A DNA stretch of 64,000 nt from Glycine soja (GCF_004193775.1 NC_041005.1:9860501-9924500); one strand, 5' to 3'; shown: positions 35,310 to 48,391, counted from the first letter of the stretch. The notes: a model not told the origin generated them from the sequence alone. Made by a program: numbers and translations.

Positions 35310-38300
35310 TGTGGAAAAATGTAGCAGTATATAATTGTTGGTTTGTTTTGCTGTAATTATTAGGAACCAAAGTGAATAACTCTTATTACGATAAATTGAA
35401 ATTGGTACTGATCATTGCTGTGCTCAACTGTTCATTGTTAATTTTTAGCGTCCCTATACTAATTAAACAGCATGAGTGTGGATTTGAACAAAACTGCCTC
35501 CAACGGTCATGATAAAATGGTAATATCACAAGAACATCAGGCAAAGGTTAGTCCAATTATCTTTGCATTTTTTGTATATTAACAAAGATACTTTTGCTCT
35601 TGCTGAATGCGAAAATACCAAGCTACAATGTTTTGAGTAAAGGATGTAGTCCATGATAATTTGCTTTCTTTTCCAGATCACTAAGGTTAGAGGGTTGATA
35701 GGGCCACTATCAGATAAGGAATCTGTGTACTGTTCTGATGCTTCCATCTCAAGGTATTTAAGGTCCCGAAATTGGAATGTCAAGAAGGCAGCTCAAATGT
35801 TGAAACAGAGCCTAAAATGGAGAAAAGAATACAAACCTGAAGAGATTCGCTGGGTAAGTTACTAAGTGCATGTTTGGATTGAAGTTAGAAGTGTTATGTC
35901 CGTGTTCCAATGCAAATGCCACATATAAAAACAAAATGAAAGTAAAAGCAAGAGTTCTGATCCTTTTGTAAAATTACTTTTGCCTCAAAAGTACTTTTGC
36001 AGATGATTTCCAAACATGCACTAATTGTTTTCCCTTTTTTTATGTAGTTTAAGAGACAATGCATGGTTGGGATGTGTCCCTTTTCAATAAAACTAGGTTA
36101 AGATGGTTAAAGTGAGTATTACTTGAGAGAATGCCAGAGTAAACATCAAAAGAAGTGCTCACAGCTCAGTAACTGATTATGTTGACATATTGTTCTTAAG
36201 ATTGATCAACCGAATCTGGTTCATTATTGTCTCACGTGGTGGAATTTAATCTAGACTTATGTGATACTTTACTCTGTTAAAATGTTGTCTGACATGGAAT
36301 TTTCCTTAATGCAGGAAGAGGTTGCTGCTGTAGCAGAGAAAGGGATGTTGTATAGACCAAATTATTGTGACAAGTATGGGAGACCAGTGATTGTAATGAG
36401 ACCTTGTAACAAGGTTTCTTCTGAGAATCTCTTCCAAATTCCAATCTCTACCTTATTTAATTTAGTGCCTGAAAATGGAAGAATGAGAATAGGGGATGCA
36501 TTCAGATATACATTGTGGCTAGCTACCTCGTTATTTTTCATTTTCACGAGTAGAAAACACTCTGGAATTTTAAGACTTTACATAGCAGTGCTGACCCTTT
36601 TATTATCTGCTTCGAAATTGATGTCAAGGGTTTATGGATTATACATGTAACATGTGTATTTGGTTAGAATCTGATTTATTAACAATTTTTAAGAGTAATA
36701 TCATCATGTGTTTATTTATTTGTACTGCAGAAATCAACACCAGCACAGGACATGATTAAGTATTTTGTATACTGCATGGAGAATGCTATTATATATCTGC
36801 CACCACACCAGGAACAGTTGGCCTGGCTGATAGATTTCCAGGGTGCCAAGATGTGAGATGTATCATTCAAGACGTCACGTGAAACTATCCATATATTACA
36901 AGAATATTATCCAAAGCATCTGGGTTTGGCAATGCTGTACAAAGCACCTAGGATCTTCCAACCATTCTTCACGGTAACTAAATAAAAGGCTTTTGATTAT
37001 ATATACATGATGCTTTGGTATAAGCCATATATATCTGCATTAGTGTTAAATGCTGCTTGCGAAGTTAATGATGAGTGTATGTTGACTACTTTGGATGCCA
37101 CGGTGGGGATTTATGATATTTTCTCCTGACTGATTCATCTTTTTGCAGCTGAACCGTAGAAGATTATTTTTGCTAGTGTCTGATATTGTTGATCTTTAAC
37201 TGTTATGTTAGATGCTATTTAAGAGTGATCATGAATCTAGTACCATTTTGTAATGTGAAAGAGTGAACTGCTGCAGATGCTAAGGCCCTTTCTAGAGACT
37301 GAGCTTTACAATAAAGTAAAGTTTGGATATTCGGACGACCTGAACACAAAGAAGATGTTGGAGGATTTGTTTGATATGGATAAACTTGAATCTGCATTTG
37401 GTGGGAATGGTGACACAGGATTTGACATGAATAGATATGCTGAGAGAATGAAAGAGGATGAAAGTAAGATCATTTCTTTCTGGACTCAGGCCAAGCCAGT
37501 GTCTTAATAAAGCTCCTTTTCCTTAGATTCAATCAGGAAAGATGCAAACTCTGATGCTTCTTAAAATAAGAAAATAGACTGTTCTCAAGTCACTAACCCT
37601 GATCAATACAATACATCTTGGTTGTTCAAAGGGAAATAAATTAGAATGAGAAATTACAGACCCAAATCAGTGTTATGAGTCAACTGTAATGCAGCTAGAT
37701 GCTACGACATTCTAGTTTGAAACCTAGATTCTAGACACCAAGTGTCGACTTCATGTATGATTTATGATTATAAATAATTTTGCCTCGTGGCTTGAAGCTT
37801 CTGACCTTTGAAACAAGCATGGAATGAATGAGCTTCTCATCTGATTGACAATATTTTCCCTCATAAGCAAGGACAATTCTAAGTAATTTTAATTAACAAG
37901 GAATAAATAAATCAAATATAGTACTACAACTCGCAGTATCAGTATTAGTTTTCTTCATTGTATAAGAAAGGAGGGAGAAAATGAGAGGTATAAGTTTCTC
38001 TTATAATGCTTGACCTGAACTGCAAGTATTACACCGTTTCCTAAGATGCATCAACAACGGGCTCACGGAAACAATTACTTGCTCACCGTATGGGATAAAT
38101 TACAGTGCCTCCACATATAAAATGCATCAACAAGTTGTGGATGCCTTGCTAAATTAGTTAAAAGAAGATTTAAGGACCTTAATTACTTGCAACATCACAA
38201 TAAGGTATCAATCCAAGTAGCAGATGATTACTGACTAATAATAGATCAGAGCCTCCAGAAAATGCCAATTTCATCCAAAGACAATACTAATTTTCGTGCT

Positions 38301-38570
38301 CACTACCAAAGTGCAGTCAGAAATTTGAGGAACGAATGCCACATTTGCTGATATCAAAAGCAGTCTAGAAATTCACATATAACTGAGTTTGTTATCAGAA
38401 TTTATTTAATGCTTTGCTTATTTTCAGTTATTCTTACATGTTGCATCAACCAGACTAGTTGAAACCAAAGTATAAATAACAATCATAATAACAGCACATA
38501 GAGACACACAAGACAAATTGCTAGAGGACGGTAAGTCGGCCAGTACCATTGCAGCTTTCCAGATAAACGA
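35310..38570 (+). repeat. Duplicated block, copy A
   Basis: It aligns with 43978-48445 through exons, introns and downstream sequence. Examples are CTGTTCATTGTTAATTTT before the ATG, the 3' flank AGTCTAGAAATTCACATATAA (38362 versus 48106) and CCATTGCAGC(T/C)TTCCAGA (38546 versus 48413). Confidence 0.8.
35472..37507 (+). pseudogene. CRAL-TRIO (Sec14-like) protein pseudogene, copy A
   Basis: There are five coding exons with consensus-like splice sites: 35472-35546, 35677-35853, 36315-36413, 36731-36973 and 37277-37507. The exon layout is identical to the copy at 44095. The product would belong to the CRAL-TRIO family, which moves phosphoinositides and other lipids between membranes: a CRAL-TRIO N-terminal helix region (YLRSRNWNVKKAAQMLKQSL) and then the lipid-binding domain. 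Exon 4 carries an in-frame TGA at 36854-36856, where copy B has TCA, which would stop the protein near residue 159, inside the lipid-binding domain. The C-terminus is also shorter (ends QAKPVS). Together with the missing promoter this makes it a likely pseudogene, although it could still be transcribed. Confidence 0.85.
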
Positions 38571-38895
38571 TATCTATCCTTAAAACTTCTACATTTCAAT
38601 TAATTAAAATAAAATGAATCATATCATACATGTACAAAGTGACAATTATCCATGAACCCAATAATAATAATAAGCTGGTGGTGACTTGACTAAGATAACA
38701 TTGGTCGACCTTTAAAAGGGAAAAGGGTCATGCTTCGCGGTAAGGAAAAAGCAATTAGGATCACTTTCTATCTTGAGGCAATTACATATAGTTCTTATTC
38801 GGTATGATCATCCATTTATTAGCAGATATCTTCTTATCAACTTACAAAGATCGGCTCAGTTCGGTCACTTGGTCATTGCTACCAACGGTGCCGTG
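37508..38895. other. 3' flank of copy A with a relic of the PGM last exon
   Basis: No gene is present. At about 38530-38565 the minus strand reads CTGGAAAGCTGCAATGGTAC, matching the last exon of the phosphoglycerate mutase gene at 48392-48424 but without its stop and with changes. The relic lies within the duplicated block. Confidence 0.6.
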
Positions 38896-38897
38896 TT

Positions 38898-40035
38898 GAC
38901 AGTAAGGCCTAACATTAGGCCTGTGCCTTTGGCCCACAAATTTAAAAGTTACAAATAGTGTTTTTTTTTTTTTTTGCTATAATAATATTGTAGGTATTTG
39001 AGGTATACACAATCATGGGTAAATTGCCCTAAATTAATTAAGTACAAGCATTAATTTTTTAAATTTTAATATTCACTTGACCACATTTTTAAGTTACTTT
39101 TTTTAATGATATATTGAAAACATTGATTCTTAAGGATAAAGTTTTAATAATAATATTAATTTGTGATTAATAATAAGATTTTAATTGAAAGAAAAATCAT
39201 TTTGATGATTAACTATTTCCAAAATTATACCTTAATGGTTTTTTTTTTATCTCTATATATACATTGTAAAAATTAATATTTTCACATATTCTCTTTCCTA
39301 TTTCATTTTTAATCTTTTTTCTCTTCTTCTATTTCTCCTCTTTCTATTATTTTCTTAAGACTTGAAGTGTATTGTCAGAGTAGACAACTGGTGTCAAATT
39401 GTTGCTGGAGAAAACATCAAGGGTAATTTTCTTGATTTTTAGATTCTATTGTTTCATCGTTTTCTCTTTTTTACTTTAAAACATTTCTATTTATAAATTC
39501 GATTGTTGTCTTTTCATTTTATTTTCTTGTTACACTTTTAGCATGATAATATAAAATGTCAAATAAGAAATATGAATCTAATTTAAAAAAAAAAGAAAAA
39601 TTGAAAATTAAATTCAATCTCAACATTGTACTTTTGATAAATTTGTTACTATTTATAAAAAGATATAAAAATAAGTACAATTGATGAAATTGATAGTCTT
39701 AATTTCAATCAAGAAAAAAGAATTTGCAGACGAATACTTCATTTAAAAAAAATAATGAATATAGGCTGAAAATATTATGATTCAGTAAAATGAAAAATAA
39801 TTTATGAAAAATTTTGAGATTTAATGATAGAAAAATATCCCATTAGACATAATGATTTACAATTTCAAAAAAAACAAAAATATTTTATCAAAGTGAAATG
39901 TTAAAATTAAAATTACTTGATATGAAATATTAATAAATAATTTTGAAATTAAAAAATTAAAATAAAAATTAATAATTTCATTAATTTTATTTTAGAAATT
40001 TTAGCTTAGACCCTAATTTATCTAAACACGGCCAG
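38898..40035 (+). mobile_element. Deletion derivative of a TTF/zf-MYM-type hAT element
   Basis: A plus-strand frame near 39557 starts MSNKKYESN with a Lys-rich stretch, as TTF-type hAT transposases do, but it is broken at once. The right end, GAAATTTTAGCTTAGACCCT followed by ACACGGCCAGG, looks like the decayed end of this family. The core transposase is missing. The left edge and target duplication were not resolved. Confidence 0.45.
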
Positions 40036-40850
40036 GTACAAAAACGTCTGGTGTATTTCATCTTGTCACTATATATTGAAGCTATATAATCAATCCCAAC
40101 GGATCAGAGCCCAAGATTCCTCACGCATACCAAGTTGAGTTGCAACTACACGATAACCATAATTCTCTATGCTTTCACATCAATCATGTCTTCAATAAAT
40201 GGATGAATCTCAACCGAAAAATGGTCCATCATGGCAAAACTCTCCTGTTTTTAGACTCATGGGTAGGAAGCATCAACATGCTCTCAATATGAAGGATTAT
40301 GTTTAGTTGATCTGTCTTTCTTCGACCCTGGATCCTTCGGAGCACCCTTTGTTCTTTACCTTTTCAAGAGTATGACACATTGAAATTGTATAAGAAAATG
40401 TTAGTTCACGCAATTTAGCCTTGATAGTAATTTTCCTAAATAAAAGTTCTTGAAATTGCTTATGCAAAACATTCTTTTCTTGTTACAGAGGTACCCTTTG
40501 CCTTTCTTTTCTTGGTATCTATGTTTAATCTCTTGCAATGAACATGAACCATATGCAAGAGAACTGGGTGACACATCTTACTGTACCTAGCATAGCAAAT
40601 ACACATTCACAAGGCAAACCATGTGTAGTTCCAATTCGGCCTTAACTCAGTCATACTCGTCTAGTATATGATTCAATGCACTGCTTGATACAAATCTGCT
40701 TGATGTAAAATGGAGTATGACGTTTATGCTTTTATCAAATGATGCCTCGGTTTGGGTGTGTTGCAATGTAATTATGTTGTTAATGGCATCCCAACAATTT
40801 CACATATCCATGTTGTCTTGAAGGAATATTTTCAACCTCCAATGATAATT
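40036..40850. other. Intergenic sequence
   Basis: I see no gene or element that I can support. Confidence 0.45.
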
Positions 40851-40854
40851 AAAT

Positions 40855-41468
40855 TAAAGATAAATTATTTATTTGGTTCTTATAATTTTATAATTTGTAT
40901 CTTTTAATTCTTTTAGTTTGAAAGTGATTTTTTTAGTTTTTATTATTTATATTTTAATTCTCTTTTAATTCATATAGTTTAAAAATGGTATTTTTAGTCC
41001 TTACTGTTTGTATTTTAATTCTTTATTAGTTTCTATAATTTGTATTTTAATTATCTTTTAGTTCTTACTACAAAAAATATATAAAAATAATTAACTACAA
41101 ATTAATTATAAATTATTAACTATTTTTTATTATAAATCATCTTGCGATAAATTAGTTACGAATTACTTGGTAATATTTTTGTACTTAATTGTAATTAATA
41201 ATATTACTCATATTTTGATGGTAATGACTAAAAGTAAATTAAAATATAAAATATAGAGATTAAAAAGACTACTTTCAAACTATAGAGACTAAAAAAGAAT
41301 TAAAATGTAAATTATAAAAACTAAAAAGATAACTTTCAAACTATAGGGACTAAACGAAAATTAAAAAGTAAATATTATAGGGACTAAAAAATCACTTTCA
41401 AACTATAAGGACTAAAAAGTACAAATGATAAAATTATAGAAACTAAATAAATAATTAAACCTTAAATT
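40855..41468. repeat. Fold-back element of about 600 bp
   Basis: Left arm TAAATTATTTATTTGGTTCT...TAGTTTGAAAGTGATTTTTT pairs with right arm AAAAAATCACTTTCAAACTA...AACTAAATAAATAATTAAAC. Sub-blocks (TTTCAAACTATAG(A/G)GACTAAA) repeat several times in the right half. It is similar in style to the fold-back at 23605 and is non-coding. Confidence 0.7.
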
Positions 41469-43000
41469 AATAATGATCCTATAATTATTATTTTTAACAT
41501 ATAATCTTTTATTGTATAATGTTTTAAGCAATTCATCATGGATTAAGAGATTAGTCATATTTAAAACTCTTTACACCTCTCTAAAAATGTATTATGTGGG
41601 TCCTTCTCCAATAAGGTATTTTTTGGAAATTAAACTTATATTTTTTTTCAACTCAGTATGTGTTCCTAATTGAACTATATATATCAGTTAAATTTTTTAT
41701 TTGACAATAAGAAAAATAAATACTACCAATTAAATAAATGGTTAACATTAAACACACATCATCTATAAATTTACATTTTTAAAACAAATCATCTTACATT
41801 TTAAATATTTATGTCCTTAATGTTTTTATTAATCTTGATCATATGTTTGTACCTAAAAAAAAAAAAATCTAGATCACGTGTGGTTCTTCTCGTATGACAA
41901 ACATTTTTGCATTAAATACTCATCCTTTACGTGTTTATATATTATACCTTCTAACACCATCATATTAAATGAGCATTACGACTACGGCAACCACCCCACT
42001 AAGAACATGTCGATTGATATGGACAATTTAGTTTGTTGTTTGTTATTAAATTTATTTAAAATGTATAATTATCATAATTTATACTAAAAAGATAAGGTAA
42101 GTGTTTTTATCTTACGCTTTGAAGAAAGAATTTTATTATTATAATAATTTTATTTGACTCAAACATAATTATCTTCAATAAAAAATATCAATTATCTAGA
42201 AAAAAAATAAAGTAAATATACTTTTTTAAATTAGTATGGCATGCAGAAAGATATGTTGTAATCAGGGACGAAACCACATAGTGCATACATCTCAATGCAA
42301 AAGGGACATCTGGCCCCCCTAAAAAATCAAAATTCCTTAGTAACGGTACTTAAATAGAAAATTGACTCCCTCAACAATTAACTTTTATCGTATTAAGTTT
42401 AATATTATAACTTTCTTCTTCATGCTTCTTTAATATAATCATGTGCTAATTTTTTTTTGCCCCCCTTAACTTTTTTGTCCCCCCCCCCCCCCCTAACTTT
42501 TGTCACATCTATACTGAAGTTATACAAATTGTGATTTCTATTATCCACTTAAAAAATTTCATGTAAAAAATGTATTTTTTTTTCGTATGCACACCGCATT
42601 ATTTGGACCTCATTAAAACCGGTAAGTGTAACTGTCAGAGAGTGGCAGGATGCATTAATAAAGAAGCTGAAGCAGAACCTGAATCCACACTGGAACCAGT
42701 TCGGCGAACACGTATAAGATTAATTGTTTGCTTGTTTATAGTTTTCTGGCACCCACTTTCTCAATATTGTAGCGATATAATGTTCAGGTGAGGTGTTCAT
42801 CTAAGCTACTAGTATCATTTATTTATTTCCATTTTCTAAAATATTCCGTTAATCTTGTCTTGTTCTTTTTCTCTTCTTTGCATTGCCTCTGAACTCTGAT
42901 ATTGATGTATTTCGAGTGTATATTGTCTTTTAACTGTCGGTTCGTTTTTGTGAGTTTAACCGCTCTTCATTTTCTTCATGGTTAAGTTGTACCCCGTGTG
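41469..43000. other. Intergenic sequence with a possible decayed transposon end
   Basis: 42262-42500 contains CAGGGACGAAACCACA, GGCCCCCCTAAAAAATC and a run of 15 C at 42479-42493, phrasing seen at ends of decayed plant elements, but no paired end was found. A short frame at 42570-42791 has no recognisable motif. Confidence 0.35.
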
Positions 43001-43002
43001 CC

Positions 43003-43258
43003 TTACGTCGCAAAGGGTATACGTTACCTATTAGAAACAAAGTGAATGTGAAATGTAAATGACATGTCAAGATGCACAAGTAATTTTAAAATGATTCAAT
43101 TTGATATCATTTCCAAATGGTTTGGGATGATACCTTACGTTGCAAGGGTGTACTACCTTTTAGAAAGAAAAAAAAAAGTGAATGTGAAATGTAAATGAAA
43201 TGTTAAGATGCACAAGTAATCTACAGTTTATTCAATTTGATGTCATTTCCAAGTGGTA
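43003..43258. repeat. Tandem duplication of about 130 bp
   Basis: The block CCTTACGT(C/T)GCAA...GTGAATGTGAAATGTAAATG...ATTTCCAA(A/G)TGG occurs twice in succession (about 43003-43127 and 43133-43258). Confidence 0.85.
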
Positions 43259-43840
43259 TTGACTTGTCTTGTATGTGTACGCGTCTTTGTTGTGGTTTTT
43301 TTATTAGCTTTCTACTTGCTGACTACAGTGAAGCTTAATCGTCATTATGTTTTGTTTTGTCATGCTCTCTCGGTTTACTACTCTTATGCCCAGGGTCTCT
43401 ATATTTTATCTTAATTGAAAGATTCTTTTGTCTAACTTTTATAATCAATAACAACAAAATCTTATAAGATCGGTTACATGGATCACATAACATTTTTTCT
43501 GGTATGATTAAAACCAAACCTTTTTTTTAAGCCATTAAAGCCAAACTTTTATAATCAAAACGTATTCTTATATTCTTAAAACATAATAAATAAACTGTTG
43601 GAAAACTTGGCAGAGAAGAAAAAAGTTGGGAGAAAATAGAAAAATCCATTATCTGAAAGTGAGAACGTGCATGGAAATAGTATATGAAAGAAGTTAATTT
43701 CGTATACAACATGACATAATAGAAGACTGTATGCCCGTAACTACTCCTAACAAACGAAGTGAACTTGCTAACAAAATTGAGCTAACTAACTTTGAGTTAA
43801 TCACCAACTCTGGTAATATAAACTATTTAACATAAGTAAG
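43259..43840. other. Upstream region of Sec14-like copy B
   Basis: Non-coding sequence leading to the promoter at 43845. I see nothing else in it. Confidence 0.45.
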
Positions 43841-43844
43841 TGGC

Positions 43845-43852
43845 TATAAAAG
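43845..43852 (+). promoter_or_regulatory. Likely TATA box of Sec14-like copy B
   Basis: TATAAAAG in GTGGCTATAAAAGGAATGCC. It is followed by a probable 5' UTR exon and an intron ending CTGAACAG two bases before the ATG at 44095. Copy A has no equivalent upstream segment. Confidence 0.55.
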
Positions 43853-44094
43853 GAATGCCACCTTTCAATGATGAAACCAAAATTAACAATATCCTAGAAT
43901 TCACTTTGGTTCCCTCGAAGTTTAGCTTGCGTTACATCGGTGGATCACATAGGTTTTGTTTAAGGTAACTCACTTTTATAAAAATGTAACACTGTGTCTT
44001 TGTTGGTTGTTATGCTGTAATTATTTGGAACGATTGATAGCCATTGCAGTGTTCAACTGTTCATTGTTAATTTTGTGTCTCTATACTGAACAGT

Positions 44095-46906
44095 ATGAGT
44101 CAGGAGCTGAAAAAAGCTGCCTCTAAGGGTCATGAGAAAATGGTAACATCACAAGAAGAGCAGGCAAAGGTATCTCCAGTTATTTTGCATTCTTTGTATA
44201 TTAACAAAGATACTTTTGCTCTTGTTGCATGTGAACTGAAAATATCAAGCAACAATGTATAATAATTTGCTTTCTTTTCCAGATCACTGAGGTTAGAGGG
44301 TTGATAGGGCCACTATCAGATAAGGAATCTGTGTACTGTTCTGATGCTTCCATCTCAAGGTATTTAAGGTCGCGAAATTGGAATGTCAAGAAGGCAGCTC
44401 AAATGTTGAAACAGAGCCTAAAATGGAGAAAAGAATACAAACCTGAAGAGATTCGCTGGGTAAGTTACTAATTGCTTTCAAAAAGATTTGATGAATTTTA
44501 ATTTTTAACAGATAATGCATGGCTGGGTTGTGTCCTCTTTTTATAAAACTTGGCTAAGATGGTTAAACTGAGTATTTGTCGTCCCTCTATTCCCTTGAGT
44601 CCATCACTCTCTTAAGAGGACCTGAGAGAATGCCAGAGTAAACTGTGAAAGAAGTGTTCACAGCTCAGCCATATCTATGACTACTTACCTTGTTTTGTTT
44701 TGTTTTGGCTATATCTAACAATATTCTAGATAAACCACCAGTAACTGATTTTGTTGACATATTGTCTCACATGGAATGTGTGATCTGGACCTGCTTTAGA
44801 CTTGTGTCAATTTTCACGCATTGTGATATTTTATTCTGTAAAATGTTATTTCACATGGATTTTTCATAAATGAAGGAAGAGGTTGCTGAGGAAGCACAGA
44901 CAGGGATGATGTATAAACCAAATTATCATGACAAGTATGGGAGATCAGTGCTTGTAATGAGACCTTGTGTCCAGGTTTCTTCTGAGAATCACTTTCAATA
45001 TCTATCTTCTTTTTTTATTTTTGGTACAGTAGTATTTATATTATTTAATTAATAAGGATGTAATCGTACTCAGCGCTTGGAATGAATTAAAATGTAATAA
45101 TGAGAATAAGAGTATTCAGATATCATGGTCAACTAGCTACCTTGTTATTTTTCTTTTTCATCAGTGGAAAACACTGTAGAGTTTTAAGACTTTACATAGC
45201 AATGCCACCCTTTTACTCTGATTTGAAAATGACATCAAGGTTTTATGCATTATATATGTAGAATTGGTTGGAAACCAATTTGTAGAGATTGCCTCAAAAT
45301 CTGTTATAAAGTTTGCTGTGGAGTTAGTTAAACAGTTGAGTTGTTATTGTTATTGTAACTAATTCTCTGCTGCTTAGCTTCACGGTAACACTATTCATAT
45401 AAATAGACATAGATGGCAAGTAGAGAGTTGTAAGGAAAAAAATAATAATTCAGTGTGTAATACTGTTGTTTTAAAAGTCAGAGAAGGCAAGAGAGAATAG
45501 TTAAGGTGTGAGCTAGTCTTGGTTGGTTCTATATTTTCCGTAAAATCTTGAATGCAAGAGGGAAAGAAAGATTGTGTAGCAGGCCAATGAAGAAGGCATC
45601 GTATTAAATTTCATTGGTCTTGAAAGCATAGTGCAAAGAGCTCTCTCATATGGATGCAGGCTACATTGATCAAACCCGTAAATTTGTGTTATTCTTCTAC
45701 TCTATATCTCTTAAATTTGCATTTGATTCTTGATATAATTTACTGGTCATGTTGAACAGATTTGATTTACAGTACCTTGTATTCTTGTTATAGTTTGATC
45801 TTCTTGGATTTTTTTGTTTTTTTCCTTAGTTTTCCATTATGTGCTATATTTTGAGTAGTTGGAGCCTTTGCAGCACGAAACTTTGATAATCCACAACACG
45901 GTTTAGTAACAATTTTTTTAGAGTAACGTCATCCATGTTTTCATTTCATTTCTAATTTCATTTGTGTCTTCATTTGTACACTGCAGAAGTCATCGTCAAC
46001 ACAAGGACAAATTAAGTATTTTGTATACAGCATTGAGCATGCCATTTTAAACCTTCCACCACACCAGGAACAGATGGTCTGGCTGGTAGATTTCCAGGGT
46101 TTCAAGCTGTCAGATATATCATTCAAGGTGGCACGTGAATCTGCCCATATTCTGCAAGAGTATTATCCAAAGCAGCTGGGTTTAATAATACTATACAATG
46201 CACCTATGATCTTCCAACCATTTTTCTCGGTAACTAAATAAAAGGCTTTTCATTATAACACTTGTATCTTCTTTATGGTGTTTATATATACATGCTGCTT
46301 TGGTATAGGCAATATATGATATATTTGCATCGACTTGGTGAAGTGTTAAATGCAGCTTGCAGAGTTAATGATGAGTATATGCTGATTACTTTGGATGACA
46401 ATGGGGGGTTTATGGTCTTTTCTCCTAACATGCATTTTTTAGCTGCTGATCCGTAGAAGATTATTTTTGTCAGTGTGTGTGTGTATATATTGTTGATCTT
46501 TAAATTCTGATGTTAGCTGCTATATAAGGGTGATTATGAATCTAGGACCAATTTGTAATGTGAGAGTGAATCGCTGCAGATGGTAAAGCCCTTTTTAGAG
46601 ACTGAGACTGTTAATAAAATAAAGTTTGGCTATTCGAACAACCACAACACAAAGAAGATTATGGAGGATTTGTTTGATAAGGATAATCTTGAATCTGCAT
46701 TTGGTGGGAATGGTGACACAGGAGTTGACATAAATAAATATGCTGAGAGAATGAAAGAGGATGACAATAAGAAGCATTCTTTCTGGACACAGGCCAAGTC
46801 CATATCATCAGTTGCACAAAATGCTCCGTCAGATTCAATCAGGTTAGATGCAGTTTCTGATGCTTCTAACACTAAGAAAATAGACTGTTCCCGTGTCCCT
46901 AATTGA
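44095..46906 (+). CDS. CRAL-TRIO (Sec14-like) phosphatidylinositol-transfer family protein, copy B
   Basis: Exons 44095-44169, 44283-44459, 44876-44974, 45987-46229 and 46580-46906 join in phase 0 to give 306 aa. Proteins of this family carry a lipid in a hydrophobic pocket and present or move it between membranes, tied to phosphoinositide signalling; the exact ligand here is unknown. Residues about 40-80 (YLRSRNWNVKKAAQMLKQSL, WRKEYKPEEIRW) form the CRAL-TRIO N-terminal region. About 90-245 form the lipid-binding domain (YKPNYHDKYGRSVLVMRP, WLVDFQGFKLSDISF, LGLIILYNAPMIFQPFF). There is no signal peptide or membrane span, so it is probably cytosolic or peripheral. The exon 3 acceptor is a weaker GAAG, where copy A has GCAG. 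The length fits the short Sec14-like plant proteins. It appears functional. Confidence 0.9.
45259..45908. mobile_element. Insertion in intron 3 of copy B, LTR-like
   Basis: This segment is absent from the matching intron of copy A. It contains TGTTATAAAGTTTGC near 45302, a TATAAATAGAC box near 45397 and GTAGAGAGTTG, as in Copia-type LTRs. Its ends and target duplication were not resolved. Confidence 0.45.
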
Positions 46907-46909
46907 TCA

Positions 46910-48390
46910 ATACATCTTGGTTGCTCAAAGGGACAGAAAAGCCGTGGCGTTGTGGAATGAGAAATTACATACCTAAATCAGTGTTGATTCAACTGTAATG
47001 CAGCAAGATGCTATGACATATGTTCTAGTTTGAAACCCAGATTCAAGACACCTAGTGTCAACTTCATGTATGATTTATGATGATAAATAATTTTTCCTTG
47101 TGCCTTGAAGGTTGAGTTTTGAAACAGGCAAGAAATGCAAGCTAACGCATCAGCTTCTCATGTGATTGACAATATTTTCCCTCATAAACAGGGATAAATT
47201 TAAGCATTATAAAAAAACTAAAAATAAATAATTAAAGCCTACTGTCAACATAAGTTTTCTTATCGTCATTGTGTCTGAAAGGAGGGAGAAAATGAGATGT
47301 ACAAGAGTAGTCAAGGATAAGTAGGATTGTAGGGAATTTCCGTAATAAAACTTTCAGAATATCCAGTCAAGGATAAGTAGGACTGTAGGGAATTTCTATA
47401 ATAAAACTTTCAGAATATCCAGAAAAATCCACAATAGAACTGATTTACAATTATAATAATGGACCTGAACTGCAAGTGCTACAGTGTTTCCACATTTATA
47501 AGATGCATCAACAGGTTCTTGGAAATAGTCGCTCGCTCACCGGATAAGATAAATATACATAAAAAATGGGAATTCATCTCTAGATATACTGATTCAACAC
47601 TGTACTCGCACATAGAAAACAACCTAGCTTTAGGACAAGTGCACATATTCTATGTACCTAACACAGTGTCACTGAAAACATCTTCCACCTTTGTGATTTA
47701 ACTGTAACATTTCTTATTAAATGTGAATGTATATCCTGAAAAGGTGAGAAAATGCAATTTAGCATATTAGTATAGTAGCAAAAGAAGAAGAAAAGAATCA
47801 GTGAGTGTTTACCTAAATAACATATCATTGGAACATGTTGTCCAACTTCTGCTTGTAAAGAGCCAAACGCTGGGAACAAGTATAGTTGTCAGTGCCTTGC
47901 CAAATTAGTTACAAGAAGATTTAAAGGACCTTAATTTCAACATCATAATAGAGCATCAATCCAAGTAGCAGATGACTAATGACTAATAATAGATCAGAGC
48001 TGCTAGAATGTACCAACATCATCTGCATACATTTAATTTTTGTGTTCACTACCAAAGTGTAGTCAGAAATTTGAGGAACAAATGCCACTTTTTTGTTGGT
48101 ATCAAAAGCAGTCTAGAAATTCACATATAATTGAGTTTGTTATCAGAAACTAATCACTGCTTGTTTTCAGTTGTTTTGCCCATGCTAATCAACCAGACTA
48201 GTTGAAATCAAAGGAAAGATTTTAATGACAATTTCTCCTAGATGAGAGTAACAGTGAAGCTTTCTTAGTTTAACAAGAAGAACACATAACAACAGCAATC
48301 ATCGATAACAATCATATAAGTAATAACATAGCACATAGAGACACGTGACAAATAATTTCACAAGCAAAACCATTTTTATGTTCTATTCAA
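46910..48390. other. 3' flank of copy B and intergenic sequence
   Basis: No gene is present. Two neighbouring copies of a block of about 55 bp (GTCAAGGATAAGTAGGA(T/C)TGTAGG, near 47311 and 47366) form a short tandem repeat. The rest matches the flank of copy A in pieces. Confidence 0.5.
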
Positions 48391-48391
48391 T

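Noticed and set aside
42262..42500. Candidate transposon bounded by CAGGGACGAAACC
   Set aside because: No inverted partner end or target duplication was found, so it is left as a possible decayed fragment.
46262..46456. Possible extra coding exon in intron 4 of Sec14 copy B
   Set aside because: The flanking exons already join in phase and match the family; the copy A intron has similar sequence without an open frame.
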